From the NCBI RefSeq assembly GCF_004963255.1, contig NZ_SUGA01000013.1:21736-85735 (forward strand): DNA of 64,000 nt, in the 5' to 3' direction. The DNA comes from Mesorhizobium sp. GTDB lineage: Bacteria; Pseudomonadota; Alphaproteobacteria; Rhizobiales; Rhizobiaceae. The notes below the pieces were generated by a model. That model worked only from the letters and a program-made list of their open reading frames with translations, made no database searches and was not told the origin of the DNA. The position numbers were made by a program, and so were the translations under genes. This document shows, one piece after another, positions 17,949-27,545 of the stretch. Position 1 is the first letter of the stretch. Each line of letters opens with the position of its first letter.

Positions 17949-19502
17949 CTACAAAAGCGCAACCTTCTTGAGTTTTCCTGTCTCCGTCCTTGGCAGGCTG
18001 GATACAATGACGATGGATTTTGGGACCATGAAGTTCTCGAGCCGCTTCTGGCATTCCATCTGGAGCTGCCGCTCACCTGCACGCTCGCCCTGCTCCAGCA
18101 CTACGAAGGCTTTGACAGCTTGGCCCAGAAGTTCATCGGGGACGCCGACCACGGCAGCCTCCTTGACGCCTGGAATGTTCACCAGCGCGTTTTCGACTTC
18201 CTTTGGGGAAACCTTTTCTCCCCGGGATTTTATGATCTCATCGCCACGGCCGACGAAGTAAAGATAGCCCTCGGCGTCCATGCGGCAGTAGTCGCCGGTG
18301 TAAAGCACTAGCTCGCCCGGCAAGGGACCCGGCTTCAGCCGCGTGGCGGTCTCTTCCGGCTTGCCCCAATAACCTTTCATCACCGTCGCGCCGCGGATGA
18401 CGAGCTGGCCGACGTTGCCGGGCTCCACCCGTCGGTCCTTGTCGTCGACGATCCACATCTCGGTGTTCGGGATAGCTATTCCGACGCTCAGCGGCTTTCG
18501 CGCGAGATCCTCGGGCGGCAGATAAGTGCAGCGCTTGCACTCGGTGAGCCCGTACATTGAATAGATCCTGGCGCCCGAAAACAGCTCCCTGAGCATGGCG
18601 ATATGCTTGAGCGGCAGTGCGGCGGCCGTGTTGGTGACATAGCGGATGCTCGAAAAGTCGTGGTTCTTCAGCGACTTCAGTTCCGCCAGCGACGCGAAGA
18701 TGGTGGGCACGCCGGGAAAGCCGGTGATCTTCTCGTCTTTGACGATCTGAAGGATCCGCGCCGGAAAGGCGAAGGAGCGCTCGAGAACCAGCCGGGCGCC
18801 GGCGCGGAAGGCCATAAGCATCTGATAGAGACCGTAGTCAAAGGCGAGAGGCAGGACGTTGAGAATGACTTCGTCCTCGCGAAGCTCAAGATATGACGCG
18901 ATCGAAGTGCATGCGGCGGTCATGTTGCGGTGCGTCAGCATCACGCCTTTGGGCTCGCCGGTGGATCCGGACGTGTAGACGATGGCGGCGAGATCGATGT
19001 CAATCGATTTGCGTTCCGGACCAGCCGACGTTCTTTCGGCGGCCTTTTCCCAGCGTACGGCGCTGGGCAACCGGCTGAGCTCGTCCTCCTGGATCGGCCC
19101 TGACACGATCACCTGGCGCAACGATCGACACGTGTGCGCAGGTCCACTGAATACCGAGCGCAGATGCTGGTCGGTGATCAGCGCCGCCGGGCGGCAGTCA
19201 TTGAGCAGATAATCAAGCTTGGCGCTTTTGGTGAGCGGGTTGACGATGCACACGACTGCGTTCGCTTTCAGCACCGCCCAGAAACTGATGACCGTCTCCG
19301 CTGTGTTGTCGGCGAAGATCATCACGCGGTCGCCGCGTTGCACGCCAGCGGTCGCCAGATAGCATGCGATTCCATTCGAACGCTCATCGATTTCGGCATA
19401 GGTGAGGCGTTGCCTGTTGCAGACCAACGCCACCTTGTCGGCAAGGCGGCCGGCCGACCGGACGAGATAGTCTTGCAAGAGCGGTACAGCATCGTGGATC
19501 AC
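17949..19502 (-). CDS. Acyl-AMP/acyl-CoA ligase (ANL superfamily)
   Basis: 517 residues. The P-loop is IVYTSGSTGEPKGVMLTHRN, YSMYGLTECKRCTYL is the A5 motif, and LYTGDYCRMDAEGYLYFVGR and ETGKLKK give A7/A8 and the catalytic C-terminal Lys. These activate a carboxylic acid as its adenylate for transfer to CoA or a carrier protein; the adjacent acyl carrier protein suggests the latter. The start overlaps the AsnB gene stop by 4 nt. Ligase, carrier protein and AsnB recall the sets linked to exosortase-A polysaccharide loci, but no exosortase is visible here. Confidence 0.9.
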   Translation of the reverse strand: MIHDAVPLLQDYLVRSAGRLADKVALVCNRQRLTYAEIDERSNGIACYLATAGVQRGDRVMIFADNTAETVISFWAVLKANAVVCIVNPLTKSAKLDYLLNDCRPAALITDQHLRSVFSGPAHTCRSLRQVIVSGPIQEDELSRLPSAVRWEKAAERTSAGPERKSIDIDLAAIVYTSGSTGEPKGVMLTHRNMTAACTSIASYLELREDEVILNVLPLAFDYGLYQMLMAFRAGARLVLERSFAFPARILQIVKDEKITGFPGVPTIFASLAELKSLKNHDFSSIRYVTNTAAALPLKHIAMLRELFSGARIYSMYGLTECKRCTYLPPEDLARKPLSVGIAIPNTEMWIVDDKDRRVEPGNVGQLVIRGATVMKGYWGKPEETATRLKPGPLPGELVLYTGDYCRMDAEGYLYFVGRGDEIIKSRGEKVSPKEVENALVNIPGVKEAAVVGVPDELLGQAVKAFVVLEQGERAGERQLQMECQKRLENFMVPKSIVIVSSLPRTETGKLKKVALL

Positions 19503-21520
19503 GCTGGCACCCTTTGCCTGTTCTCATAGTCGACATCGACGCTTAGGTCCGGCACCACTGCGCCATCGGGCCGGACCGCTACAAATTGCTGATGGAGAAG
19601 CTGCGTCGACAGCACTCCCACCAGAGCCATGTTGTCGGTATTCGACATATCGCCGCCGCCGGTTTTGGCCTGGCACTTCCTGACCAGACTGGTCACCGAA
19701 TTGGGGTCGAAGACGCCAGCTGCACGCAGTGCCGTCTCGGACAATGCATCGCCGATGTAAGCCGGCGCGCCGCTGGCGAAGAAACTTAGCGCATTCGGAG
19801 CCCGATAGGGCTGCTTCTTTCGGGCGACGACTTCCAGCGGCAGGAGGGGCGCCGCCATGCGCTTCAGCACATGTTTTTCATCAAGGCCGTGCAGCTTGTA
19901 AGCGTCCGGGAGTTTGTTTGCCAGGGCAGCGACGTTATCGTCCAGGAAGGGGAAGCGGCCCTCGACGGAGTGAGCCATCAACATCCTGTCGCCCTGCGCG
20001 GAAAGCAGGTAGCTCGACATCAAGGTTTGGATCTCCAGGTGCTGATCCTGAGCGAGGGTATTCCAGCGGCGAAATTCTGGCGGCAGCATCGAGAGCAGTT
20101 CGGTCACGGCGTCGCAGCGCTCCACGGCGGCGGATATATCCGGGCAGAACAATCGCTTGATTGCACTCGTCGTGCGCCAGCGCGTGTCGTGCGCGAAGCC
20201 AGGCGCTTGGTGAGCAGCAATGTTGCGCCCGAAGAATTGCCGCGCCAGCGCCTGCTCATGGACGGGAGACCGCGAGAGATAAGGATAAAGCCGCTGAAGC
20301 AGGAGCGCGCGCCTCGTCGACGTCGGCTGGCGTCCCCAGAAGCGGCGAATCTTGCCTTCGCGAAAAAGGTCGTAGCCGGCGAACATCTCGTCGGCGCCTT
20401 CCCCGGTCAGCACCACCTTGATCCCGCGTTCGCGGACCAGTCTCGAAAGCAGGAAGAGCGGCGCCGGAGCGGTTCGGAGGATTGGCCGCTCCGCGTGGCG
20501 GACCACTTCCGGAAAGACATCTGCGATGTCGCCCCGCGAGACGACGATTTCGTGGTGCTCGCTTGCCGTCCGCGCGGCAACCAGACGCTGGAAATCGGTC
20601 TCGTCATATTCGGCGTCGGCGAAACGCAGCGAGAAGGTGTGGAAACGCTCACCGGCGAAGCGCCTTCCGAGCTTCGCGACAAGGGAGCTGTCGAGCCCAC
20701 CAGACAGATAGCAGCCGACCGGAACATCGGCCTGCGTCATTCGCGAGGCCGTCGCGGCTTCCAGAGCCGCCTGCACCACCTCGACGGCTTCATTCAAGGA
20801 GCCTCTGAACCGATCCTCGTCCTGGTCGCCAATTTTCGGAAAGCGCGGTTGCCAGAATGCCTGTTCGTGCGCCACGCCCTTGTCGTAGACGCGGACATGC
20901 CCAGGACGAACTTCGCGGATGCCTTCGAATACGGTCTGCGGAGCGACAGCCGCCCACAGGGTGAAGGTCTGGTTAAGGCCCGCCGGGTCAAGGCTGCGCG
21001 GTATGGAGGCCCCTGACGCGAAAATCGCCTTTATTTCGCTTGCAAAGAAAAGGTGGCCGCCGTGCTCGCAAAAATGCAGCGGGCAGATGCCATAGCGATC
21101 GCGTGACAGCACCAGGCGCCCAGAAACCGCGTTCCAGATCGCCAAAGCCCATTGGCCATTCAATCGTTCGAACGCGGACTGTCCCCACTCTTGATAGGCA
21201 TGCAGGACGACTTCGGTATCGGAGCGGGTGCGAAACCGATGGCCAAGAGCGATCAACCGGTCCCGCAACTCGAGGTAATTGAAGATCTCGCCGTTGAACA
21301 CTATCCAAGTCAGGCCTTCTGCATCGGCAAGCGGCTGCTGGCCGTGCTGGAGATCGACAACGGATAAACGGGCATGCGCCAGGCCGGCACGTCTGTCACG
21401 GTACAGCCCCCGCTCGTCTGGACCGCGATGGGAAACCGCGGCAGCCATGCGTAGCAAGGCCTCCCGGGAAGGCGGCTTCGCCGTGGCGTTCAGCGCCAAT
21501 ATTCCCGCGATCCCGCACAT
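19499..21520 (-). CDS. Glutamine-hydrolysing asparagine synthetase-like amidotransferase (AsnB family)
   Basis: 673 residues. MCGIAGILALN gives the catalytic Cys2 of the class II glutaminase domain, and HRGPDERG and the SVVDLQHGQQPL stretch follow. The synthetase half has VGCYLSGGLDSSLVAKLG, the ATP-pyrophosphatase loop, and VEGRFPFLDDNV. These enzymes amidate a carboxylate with ammonia from glutamine. In polysaccharide or natural-product clusters they amidate uronic acids or peptidic acids instead of aspartate. It starts 4 bp from the NAD-synthetase-like gene and ends overlapping the acyl ligase. Confidence 0.92.
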   Translation of the reverse strand: MCGIAGILALNATAKPPSREALLRMAAAVSHRGPDERGLYRDRRAGLAHARLSVVDLQHGQQPLADAEGLTWIVFNGEIFNYLELRDRLIALGHRFRTRSDTEVVLHAYQEWGQSAFERLNGQWALAIWNAVSGRLVLSRDRYGICPLHFCEHGGHLFFASEIKAIFASGASIPRSLDPAGLNQTFTLWAAVAPQTVFEGIREVRPGHVRVYDKGVAHEQAFWQPRFPKIGDQDEDRFRGSLNEAVEVVQAALEAATASRMTQADVPVGCYLSGGLDSSLVAKLGRRFAGERFHTFSLRFADAEYDETDFQRLVAARTASEHHEIVVSRGDIADVFPEVVRHAERPILRTAPAPLFLLSRLVRERGIKVVLTGEGADEMFAGYDLFREGKIRRFWGRQPTSTRRALLLQRLYPYLSRSPVHEQALARQFFGRNIAAHQAPGFAHDTRWRTTSAIKRLFCPDISAAVERCDAVTELLSMLPPEFRRWNTLAQDQHLEIQTLMSSYLLSAQGDRMLMAHSVEGRFPFLDDNVAALANKLPDAYKLHGLDEKHVLKRMAAPLLPLEVVARKKQPYRAPNALSFFASGAPAYIGDALSETALRAAGVFDPNSVTSLVRKCQAKTGGGDMSNTDNMALVGVLSTQLLHQQFVAVRPDGAVVPDLSVDVDYENRQRVPA

Positions 21521-21524
21521 CGGC

Positions 21525-22508
21525 TCAGTCCACGTCCATCGGAACGGATGGCAAAGGGCGAGAGTGCAGATAACGCGCTCCCCGGCGCTTGGCCTCGATG
21601 TCCTTGAAGACCTTTTCGACCTGGCTGCCGGTGAGGCCCGCCGCCGCCGCTACCTCGTCGGCTCCTATCCCATGGTTCATGCCGTAAAGGCACAGATCGG
21701 TGAGATGGTAAGGCAGAGCAAAGTAGAATTCCTCCTGGCTTTGCGCCAGGGAGAACGTGTCGGTGGTCGGGGGCCTGCGGCGGATTTCCTCGTCCACCCC
21801 GAGATATTCAGCCAACTGGTAGACCTGTGTCTTGTAAAGGTGCACGATCGGCATGACGTCGGCGATGCCGTCCCCCTGCTTGACGAAAAAACCCTGGTCG
21901 TATTCGAGCCGGTTGGGTGTACCCGCAACAGCGTAACCGAGACGGTCCGCATGGTAGTACTCGGTCATCTTGCGGATGCGCTGCTTGTAGTTGGTCGCGG
22001 CAACAATCTGCAGGTAGGCTGCCGGAGGCAGCCGGACCGTTTTGGTCCTCCCATTTGGATCTTGAACCGTAAGACGGGTGATGTTGAGGCCCTGGCTTTC
22101 CAGAATGGAGGTCAGCACCAGCTTGCATTTCCAACCTTCGTCATAGTCAGGAACGACGGAGCGGATCGCCTCGCTCTGCCGGCGGTATGCGCCTATGGCA
22201 TCGAGCGCCGGGGCAATGTCCTCGACCAGAGTGGCGATGCCGAGCTGGGCCGCGATGACACGTCCCAGCCTCAGCGAGTCCCCCGAGGAGTCTCGCTCCG
22301 GCATCAGTATGCCAAACACCTTTTCCTTGCCGAAGGCGCGTACACACAAGGATGCGACGACGGAACTGTCGATGCCACCCGACAGCCCGACCACCACGCC
22401 GCGCCGCCGAAGCGTGACCAGAACCTGTTCGCGCGTCGATGAAATGATGCGGTCCGCTTCTGTCGCGGCATCCAAGTCCAATGCTTGCCTTGTGAATTTC
22501 GAAATCAT
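21525..22508 (-). CDS. NAD synthetase (NadE)-like ATP-pyrophosphatase amidase
   Basis: 327 residues, without the glutaminase domain of long NadE. VVVGLSGGIDSSVVASL is the PP-loop, GTPNRLEYDQGFFVKQGDG replaces the usual TxNR/E-x-x-x-G-Y-F-T-K-Y-GDG segment, and DVMPIVHLYKTQVYQLAEYLG and PPTTDTFSLAQSQEEF follow. It could make NAD from deamido-NAD with free ammonia, but its place between the A-T-TE protein and AsnB suggests an amidation step in a biosynthetic pathway. The start at 22508 is 5 bp downstream of the A-T-TE gene. Confidence 0.85.
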   Translation of the reverse strand: MISKFTRQALDLDAATEADRIISSTREQVLVTLRRRGVVVGLSGGIDSSVVASLCVRAFGKEKVFGILMPERDSSGDSLRLGRVIAAQLGIATLVEDIAPALDAIGAYRRQSEAIRSVVPDYDEGWKCKLVLTSILESQGLNITRLTVQDPNGRTKTVRLPPAAYLQIVAATNYKQRIRKMTEYYHADRLGYAVAGTPNRLEYDQGFFVKQGDGIADVMPIVHLYKTQVYQLAEYLGVDEEIRRRPPTTDTFSLAQSQEEFYFALPYHLTDLCLYGMNHGIGADEVAAAAGLTGSQVEKVFKDIEAKRRGARYLHSRPLPSVPMDVD

Positions 22509-22513
22509 GCTTG

Positions 22514-25234
22514 CTAGCCCCCCAGTCGAAGCCTTTCGATCCCCGTATAGGTCTCTAGAACGGCCTTCTCGATCAGCGGTCGGTTGGTTGCAACATGTGG
22601 CTCGACGACCAGATCGATGTGGCTGCCGACGACTGGAACAACCTGAAGCTGGCAGAACACCCGATCCCATCCGATGGCGAGGGACATGCCCGGGCGGGCG
22701 CAGCGAAACAGCGTGCCATGGATTGGAAGTGCTGGCTTAGGTTCCTTCAGCCAGCGGAAGAACGCCTGAGCCCGCAGCACCTCCTGCAGCTCAAGCTTGA
22801 TGCGGAAGCAAGCCCCGTTGAACTGGCCGTCGGTGTAACGGTCGATAGCGTCGGCAAGACGGCTTTCATGACCCATTCTGACCGTGATCTTCGCGAGTGC
22901 GCGGCAGGCAACGCGATAAAACGAGATACGGTTGGAGCGTAGTCTGCGCAACGTGCGTGCGACCGTATCCCAAATGCGGCTGCGCTCACCCTCGAGGCTG
23001 GTATCCAGGATCCCCACGAACTTCACGGGCCTGCCGGCCTCGAGCAGGCGGGCGGCGACTTCCATTGCAACCGCCCCTCCCAGCGAGTGGCCAAGTAGCC
23101 GGACATTCCCCGACGGCTGGACACGGTTGATCTGTTGGACCGCAGCATCCGTCATGCTTGCCAGGTCGCGTTGACCCTTGAGGATCATCGCGAGACCGGG
23201 GTAGCGAACCGGTACGACCTTTGCGGTCGCCCGCATCGCCGATGCGAAGGCGGCAAGGCTTGGACCGTAACCGACAGATCCAGGAAACAGAAAAAGCAGC
23301 GGCGGATCATGCTCCGGGGCGGCTTTACCGAAAGAGGCTGCCTGCGCCGCGACGACCGCCCTGACCATCTCATCCGCGGTCATCGAAACGGTGAAGCCCT
23401 CAAGGCCCAGTTCCTGGCCGATGAGCGTCTCGATCTCCATGACGCAATGCAGCAGTTTCAGTGAGTCCCCTCCGGCTTCGTCCCATCGCCCTGCTGCTAC
23501 GTGTGTGTTGAGAACCTTGCGCCACGCCTTTTCCACCAGCTGGCGTGTTTTGAAGTCATTTCCAGGACCTGGCGGATCGGCAATGGTCGTCGGCTTCCTT
23601 GCCAGATGGTCCATTTTCGCAAGTTTCGCCAGGTCAACCTTTCCGCCGCTAAGGCGGGGAATCTGATCCACGCGGTGAAGTCGCAGCGGCCGCAAGGGCG
23701 AAGGCAACGCATCTGAAATCAGCCTGCGAAGATCGTCTGTGAAACCTGGGCCGGCAGCATCACTCGGGATTGCGAACGCGATAAGCTCGTTTGTCTCCGT
23801 CACTACCGCCACTGCTTCCTGAACGAATGAGGCCGATCGCATTACCCTCTCGAGTTCGGCTGGCTCGATGCGGCGGCCGTTGATCTTTATCTGGCGACCC
23901 TTTCGGCCAATGATCCTCAACAGGCCATCACCACCCAATCGTACAAGATCGCCGGTGGCAAAAATCCGTTGGTTGGGGTCAACGGGGTCGGGCTCAGCGG
24001 GAAGGACGGCGCCATTTTCCCAGTGCCCGAGAAGCACATAAGGGCTTTTTATCACCAGCTCGCCTGTCTCGCCGGCGAGTGCGGCACGTCCCTGCTCGTT
24101 CACTATCGCAAAGGCTATGCCCGGCAACAGACGCCCAACCGGCACGTCCGCCTCGGCGTCTGCCGGTTGCGGGGGCAAGAACCACTGTGATCCGGTGGTC
24201 TCTGTCGACGAATAGCCAATCTGGACAAGACAACCTGGCGAAACTGCTTTGCGCAGAAGCGCAATATCGCTCCAGAGGACTCTCTCGCCGCCGACCCGCA
24301 CGACCCGCAGCGAACTGAACGTTTCGACGGGAGAACTGGACAGGAGCGCGCGAAGCAAAGCCGGCACCAGGTAGGTGACTGTGGTGCCCTGGTCCTTGAT
24401 CCTGGCGCAAACGCCGCGCAGGCCAATCGCTTCCAGATCGACGAGCTGCAAGGTGGCGCCTGTCAGGACGGCCGCAAGAATTTCGCGACAGCCGGCAATC
24501 GTGGCCGGGCCTGTCAGGGGAAGAAAGACATCGTCCGAGTTGATGTGACATGCATCGACATATTGTTGCACACGCCAAAGCAGGGCGCGCTGGCTGTTGA
24601 CTATGCCCTTGGGACGCCCCGTGCTGCCCGACGTATAAAGGATGATCGCCGGCTGATCGACGCGGGGCGAGGGAAGCGGCGCGGCCAAAAGGTCACCGTC
24701 CGCGTCGGCGCCCACATCAATCCATTCGACGTCCGCCGGCAGGTCGCCGGGCCTGCGGCCCAGTCCCAGCATCGCGCAAAGCCTGGCCGCTGACACAATC
24801 TCCAGGATCCGGGCGTCAGGGTCCTTTGCGTTCAGCGGCACTGAAATCCGCCCGGCGGCAATCGTTGCGAGCATGGCAACGACGTTCCAGACGGAACTTG
24901 GCTGGCAGATACCGACCGGGCTGCCTTGCGCCGCAGACCTTGCAACGCGCCGCGACAGCTTTTCAACCGCCGCGCCGAGCGCCGAATATGACAGTTGCTC
25001 CGAGCCATCATGGATCGCGACCTTGTCGGGGTATCGCCTTACGACGGTCTCAAGATGATGAGCGATCCCGATTTCCGCAAATTCCCCTGGCAAAGGCGAA
25101 TATGGGCGCAGGATCGGTCCGCCGTCGTCCAGTGCGTAGGCAGCCACGTCAGTCCACCTGGAGTCCTCAAGGGCAAGAGGTGCCTCATCAAGGTCGTGAT
25201 CCGCCACAGTTGCCTTCAAGTACGCCGGGAGCAT
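22514..25234 (-). CDS. NRPS-like adenylation-carrier-thioesterase protein (A-T-TE)
   Basis: 906 residues with three domains and no condensation domain. Residues 1-530 form the adenylation domain: ILYTSGSTGRPKGIVNSQRA, YSSTETTGSQW, FATGDLVRLGGDGLLRIIGR and GGKVDLAKL. Residues 550-635 form the carrier domain, with the phosphopantetheine Ser in EAGGDSLKLLHCV. Residues 650-906 are an alpha/beta-hydrolase thioesterase with FLFPGSVGYGPS and GHSLGGAVAMEVA. This architecture loads one amino or aryl acid, holds it as a thioester and releases it. It heads the minus-strand operon. The specificity code needs a structure-based alignment. Confidence 0.92.
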   Translation of the reverse strand: MLPAYLKATVADHDLDEAPLALEDSRWTDVAAYALDDGGPILRPYSPLPGEFAEIGIAHHLETVVRRYPDKVAIHDGSEQLSYSALGAAVEKLSRRVARSAAQGSPVGICQPSSVWNVVAMLATIAAGRISVPLNAKDPDARILEIVSAARLCAMLGLGRRPGDLPADVEWIDVGADADGDLLAAPLPSPRVDQPAIILYTSGSTGRPKGIVNSQRALLWRVQQYVDACHINSDDVFLPLTGPATIAGCREILAAVLTGATLQLVDLEAIGLRGVCARIKDQGTTVTYLVPALLRALLSSSPVETFSSLRVVRVGGERVLWSDIALLRKAVSPGCLVQIGYSSTETTGSQWFLPPQPADAEADVPVGRLLPGIAFAIVNEQGRAALAGETGELVIKSPYVLLGHWENGAVLPAEPDPVDPNQRIFATGDLVRLGGDGLLRIIGRKGRQIKINGRRIEPAELERVMRSASFVQEAVAVVTETNELIAFAIPSDAAGPGFTDDLRRLISDALPSPLRPLRLHRVDQIPRLSGGKVDLAKLAKMDHLARKPTTIADPPGPGNDFKTRQLVEKAWRKVLNTHVAAGRWDEAGGDSLKLLHCVMEIETLIGQELGLEGFTVSMTADEMVRAVVAAQAASFGKAAPEHDPPLLFLFPGSVGYGPSLAAFASAMRATAKVVPVRYPGLAMILKGQRDLASMTDAAVQQINRVQPSGNVRLLGHSLGGAVAMEVAARLLEAGRPVKFVGILDTSLEGERSRIWDTVARTLRRLRSNRISFYRVACRALAKITVRMGHESRLADAIDRYTDGQFNGACFRIKLELQEVLRAQAFFRWLKEPKPALPIHGTLFRCARPGMSLAIGWDRVFCQLQVVPVVGSHIDLVVEPHVATNRPLIEKAVLETYTGIERLRLGG

Positions 25235-25383
25235 GGCTTGCCTGAGCTAAGAGTGATGTTCCGGTTATCGATCTGCGTGGCGAAACTTTCATCGATCATT
25301 CTGATGATGCGTCTCGTGTTCAACAGACGTGAAATGCGAAACGCTCGTGAGGTTGGTCCGACTTGTAAGCTTTTGGGATATGC

Positions 25384-26403
25384 ATGACCGTCAGCAGGCC
25401 CGTTCTGATCACTGGAGCAGCCGGATTTATCGGCTTTCATCTCTGCCGGAGGCTGCTTTGCGACGGTTGGAAAGTCGTCGGGCTCGATTCCTTGAACGAG
25501 TATTACGACGTCAACCTGAAGCGCGCCCGGCTCGATAGGCTGCTAGAATTTCCGCATTTTGAGTTTGAGCACGCCGATCTCGCGGACTGGACCCGTATTT
25601 CGGCGCTGTTCGGCTCAGTCGATCCCGAGATCGTCGTCAATCTCGCGGCACAGGCCGGAGTGCGCTACTCGCTCGTAAATCCGCACGCGTATGGGGAAAG
25701 CAATCTCAAAGGGTTTCTCAATGTCCTCGAGGGATGCCGCCACGCTTCTGTTCGTCATCTGGTCTACGCATCGTCGAGCTCGATCTACGGTGGCAGCACA
25801 CGTATGCCCTTCTCGGAAAAAGATTCCGCCGACCATCCACTGAGTCTGTACGCCGCCAGCAAGAAAGCCAACGAACTGATGGCGCATTCTTACAGCCATC
25901 TTCTCAGGCTCCCGACGACGGGACTGCGGTTCTTCACCGTATATGGACCATGGGGCCGGCCGGATATGGCCCTGTTCATCTTCACGAAGGCCATACTTGC
26001 CGGCGCGCCGATCGACGTCTTCAATCATGGCAACATGCAACGTGATTTCACTTATATCGATGATATCGTCGAGGGTGTGGTCCGCGTGATGCAACAGCCC
26101 GCGAGAGCCAATGCAGAATGGAGTAGCGCGGCACCTGATCCGGCAAGCAGCAACGCACCCTTCAGAATACACAATATCGGCGGAAACTCCCCAGTTGAGC
26201 TTAACCGATTGATCGAAGTTCTGGAGGGTGCGCTTGGCAAAAAGGCCAACCGCAACCACATGCCCCCCCAGCCCGGCGACGTTTTTGCTACCTCCGCGGA
26301 CGTCACCTCACTAGAGAAGTCAACTGGCTTCAGGCCCACGATCCCCGTCGAGATTGGAGTTCCGCGTTTCGTTCAATGGTATCGGGAATTCTATCAGGCG
26401 TAG
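25384..26403 (+). CDS. UDP-glucuronate 4-epimerase-type SDR (LpsL-like)
   Basis: 339 residues. VLITGAAGFIGFHLCRRLL is the NAD loop. GLDSLNEYYDVNLKRARL is the signature of UDP-GlcA 4-epimerases (Cap1J/LpsL/Gla), and VYASSSSIYGG and LYAASKKANELMAHSY give the Ser/Tyr/Lys triad. FTVYGPWGRPDMALF and the late MPPQPGDVFATSAD also match. The product would be UDP-galacturonate, a common rhizobial polysaccharide sugar and a possible target for AsnB-type amidation. It is divergent from the A-T-TE operon with 150 bp between. Confidence 0.88.
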   Translation: MTVSRPVLITGAAGFIGFHLCRRLLCDGWKVVGLDSLNEYYDVNLKRARLDRLLEFPHFEFEHADLADWTRISALFGSVDPEIVVNLAAQAGVRYSLVNPHAYGESNLKGFLNVLEGCRHASVRHLVYASSSSIYGGSTRMPFSEKDSADHPLSLYAASKKANELMAHSYSHLLRLPTTGLRFFTVYGPWGRPDMALFIFTKAILAGAPIDVFNHGNMQRDFTYIDDIVEGVVRVMQQPARANAEWSSAAPDPASSNAPFRIHNIGGNSPVELNRLIEVLEGALGKKANRNHMPPQPGDVFATSADVTSLEKSTGFRPTIPVEIGVPRFVQWYREFYQA

Positions 26404-26841
26404 GAGCAGCCTTGCGCCATGCGCAGCGGTCTCAACATAGATCCTTGGGCGGGCCGAATACTGAAGCCAAAGCTTCGGTTGGCATGAGCATCTGAATATC
26501 ACACGAAGTGCGCATCCAAGTAGTCGGTGTCCGCGGCCTGGGCAACCAGGCGGCGTTCGGGTACCAGCTGTGGGATGCAGTGTTCGATGGTCTTGCCTAT
26601 ATCCAGCGGGAGATTTCGCTCCGAAGTTGCTTCTAAGATTAGGAATACAATCGGCGATGGTGCCCTGCTGGGCGGCCCGACAGTTACGACGTTGGGGTGC
26701 GTTCGGCGAACCGTCGGGCCTAACCGACCCTGGGCAAGGTCGGCTAGATTGAAACTATCAATACCTGGGAATGTAATCGCCGTGCAAACAGACGATGGTC
26801 GCGCCAAGCGACCTCGGCTCCGCCGGTGTTGACTGGACCTG
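26404..26841. other. Intergenic stretch, no supported gene
   Basis: These 438 bases separate the epimerase gene from the zinc-ribbon gene. A 170-codon minus-strand open frame passes through but has no domain, ribosome site or plausible composition. It marks the edge of the polysaccharide locus; I see no clear repeat or terminator. Confidence 0.45.
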
Positions 26842-27051
26842 TCAACGGTCAGCTGGTCGAGCAATGAGGTGCTTGTGGCGCTCAAAAATTCGCAGCTTTT
26901 CTGGATAGCCAAGACGCAACGTTGCACCGCAGGCCGGGCATTCGAATGTGGAGATGACCTTGAACCATGAGCCCTTCCTCGCGATGAGATGGTGGCATCG
27001 CGGACATTCAAAGCTGAGCGTCTGTTCGTTTAGATATTGAGGAATTGGCAC
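26842..27051 (-). CDS. Small zinc-ribbon protein
   Basis: 69 residues. FECPRCHHL and, about 20 residues later, FECPACGATL give two CxxC knuckles of a zinc ribbon, followed by a short basic/aromatic tail (RIFERHKHL). The start is a GTG at 27051 with GAGG 5 nt upstream. Function is unknown. Similar tiny ribbons act as nucleic-acid or protein-binding modules. It stands alone between the polysaccharide locus and glmS. Confidence 0.65.
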   Translation of the reverse strand: MPIPQYLNEQTLSFECPRCHHLIARKGSWFKVISTFECPACGATLRLGYPEKLRIFERHKHLIARPADR

Positions 27052-27545
27052 CCCTGCCTCACGGTTCCTATCGCCCCGGACGGTCGCGGCGGCTGGAATG
27101 AAAGGCCGCCCGCCAGGAGTCTGAATTGAGAGATACGTTTCTGACCGTCTCCCAAATGACGCGGCGGCCTAATCGTTTCACACCATGGACCAATGCCCGG
27201 GCACATCAGACCTCGGTCGGCAACATATGTTAAAATGCGTTGAATAATCGGCCCGCGGTTCTGCCAGTCGCCGCTGGCATGACAACTCGCCGACAAGCAA
27301 AGGTCGTTGTGTCTGGCGACCTCGCCAGGCAGCTCGCGATCGCCGAATTCCTGCAGGAGGTCTGACAATGCAAAAGTCGGAGCCCTTTGTGGGTTGGGGA
27401 CTGCGCCGCAGTCACTGAGTGGACTTCGAAAGGTCCCCAGACCCAGTTGCGTTCCTTCGAATGAACGATCAGCTGCTTGTGAGGCAGAGTTATTATCTGC
27501 GCAGAATGTCCAGCTCGATCTTCTGCTGAAGGGAAGGCAAGTACG
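27052..27545. other. Leader region of glmS, no confirmed gene
   Basis: 494 bases upstream of glmS. A short frame at about 27279-27365 encodes a protein-like C-terminal sequence (SGDLARQLAIAEFLQEV) that may be the remnant of a gene. I see no glmS ribozyme signature, which is in any case a Gram-positive feature. Promoter elements cannot be assigned by eye. Confidence 0.4.

Noticed and set aside
19871..21016. 381-codon plus-strand frame opposite asnB
   Set aside because: Shadow of the asparagine-synthetase-like gene, which carries all expected catalytic motifs on the minus strand.
26499..27011. 170-codon minus-strand frame upstream of the zinc ribbon
   Set aside because: Ser/Arg/Thr-rich random-looking sequence overlapping the better supported zinc-ribbon gene; no ribosome site or domain.
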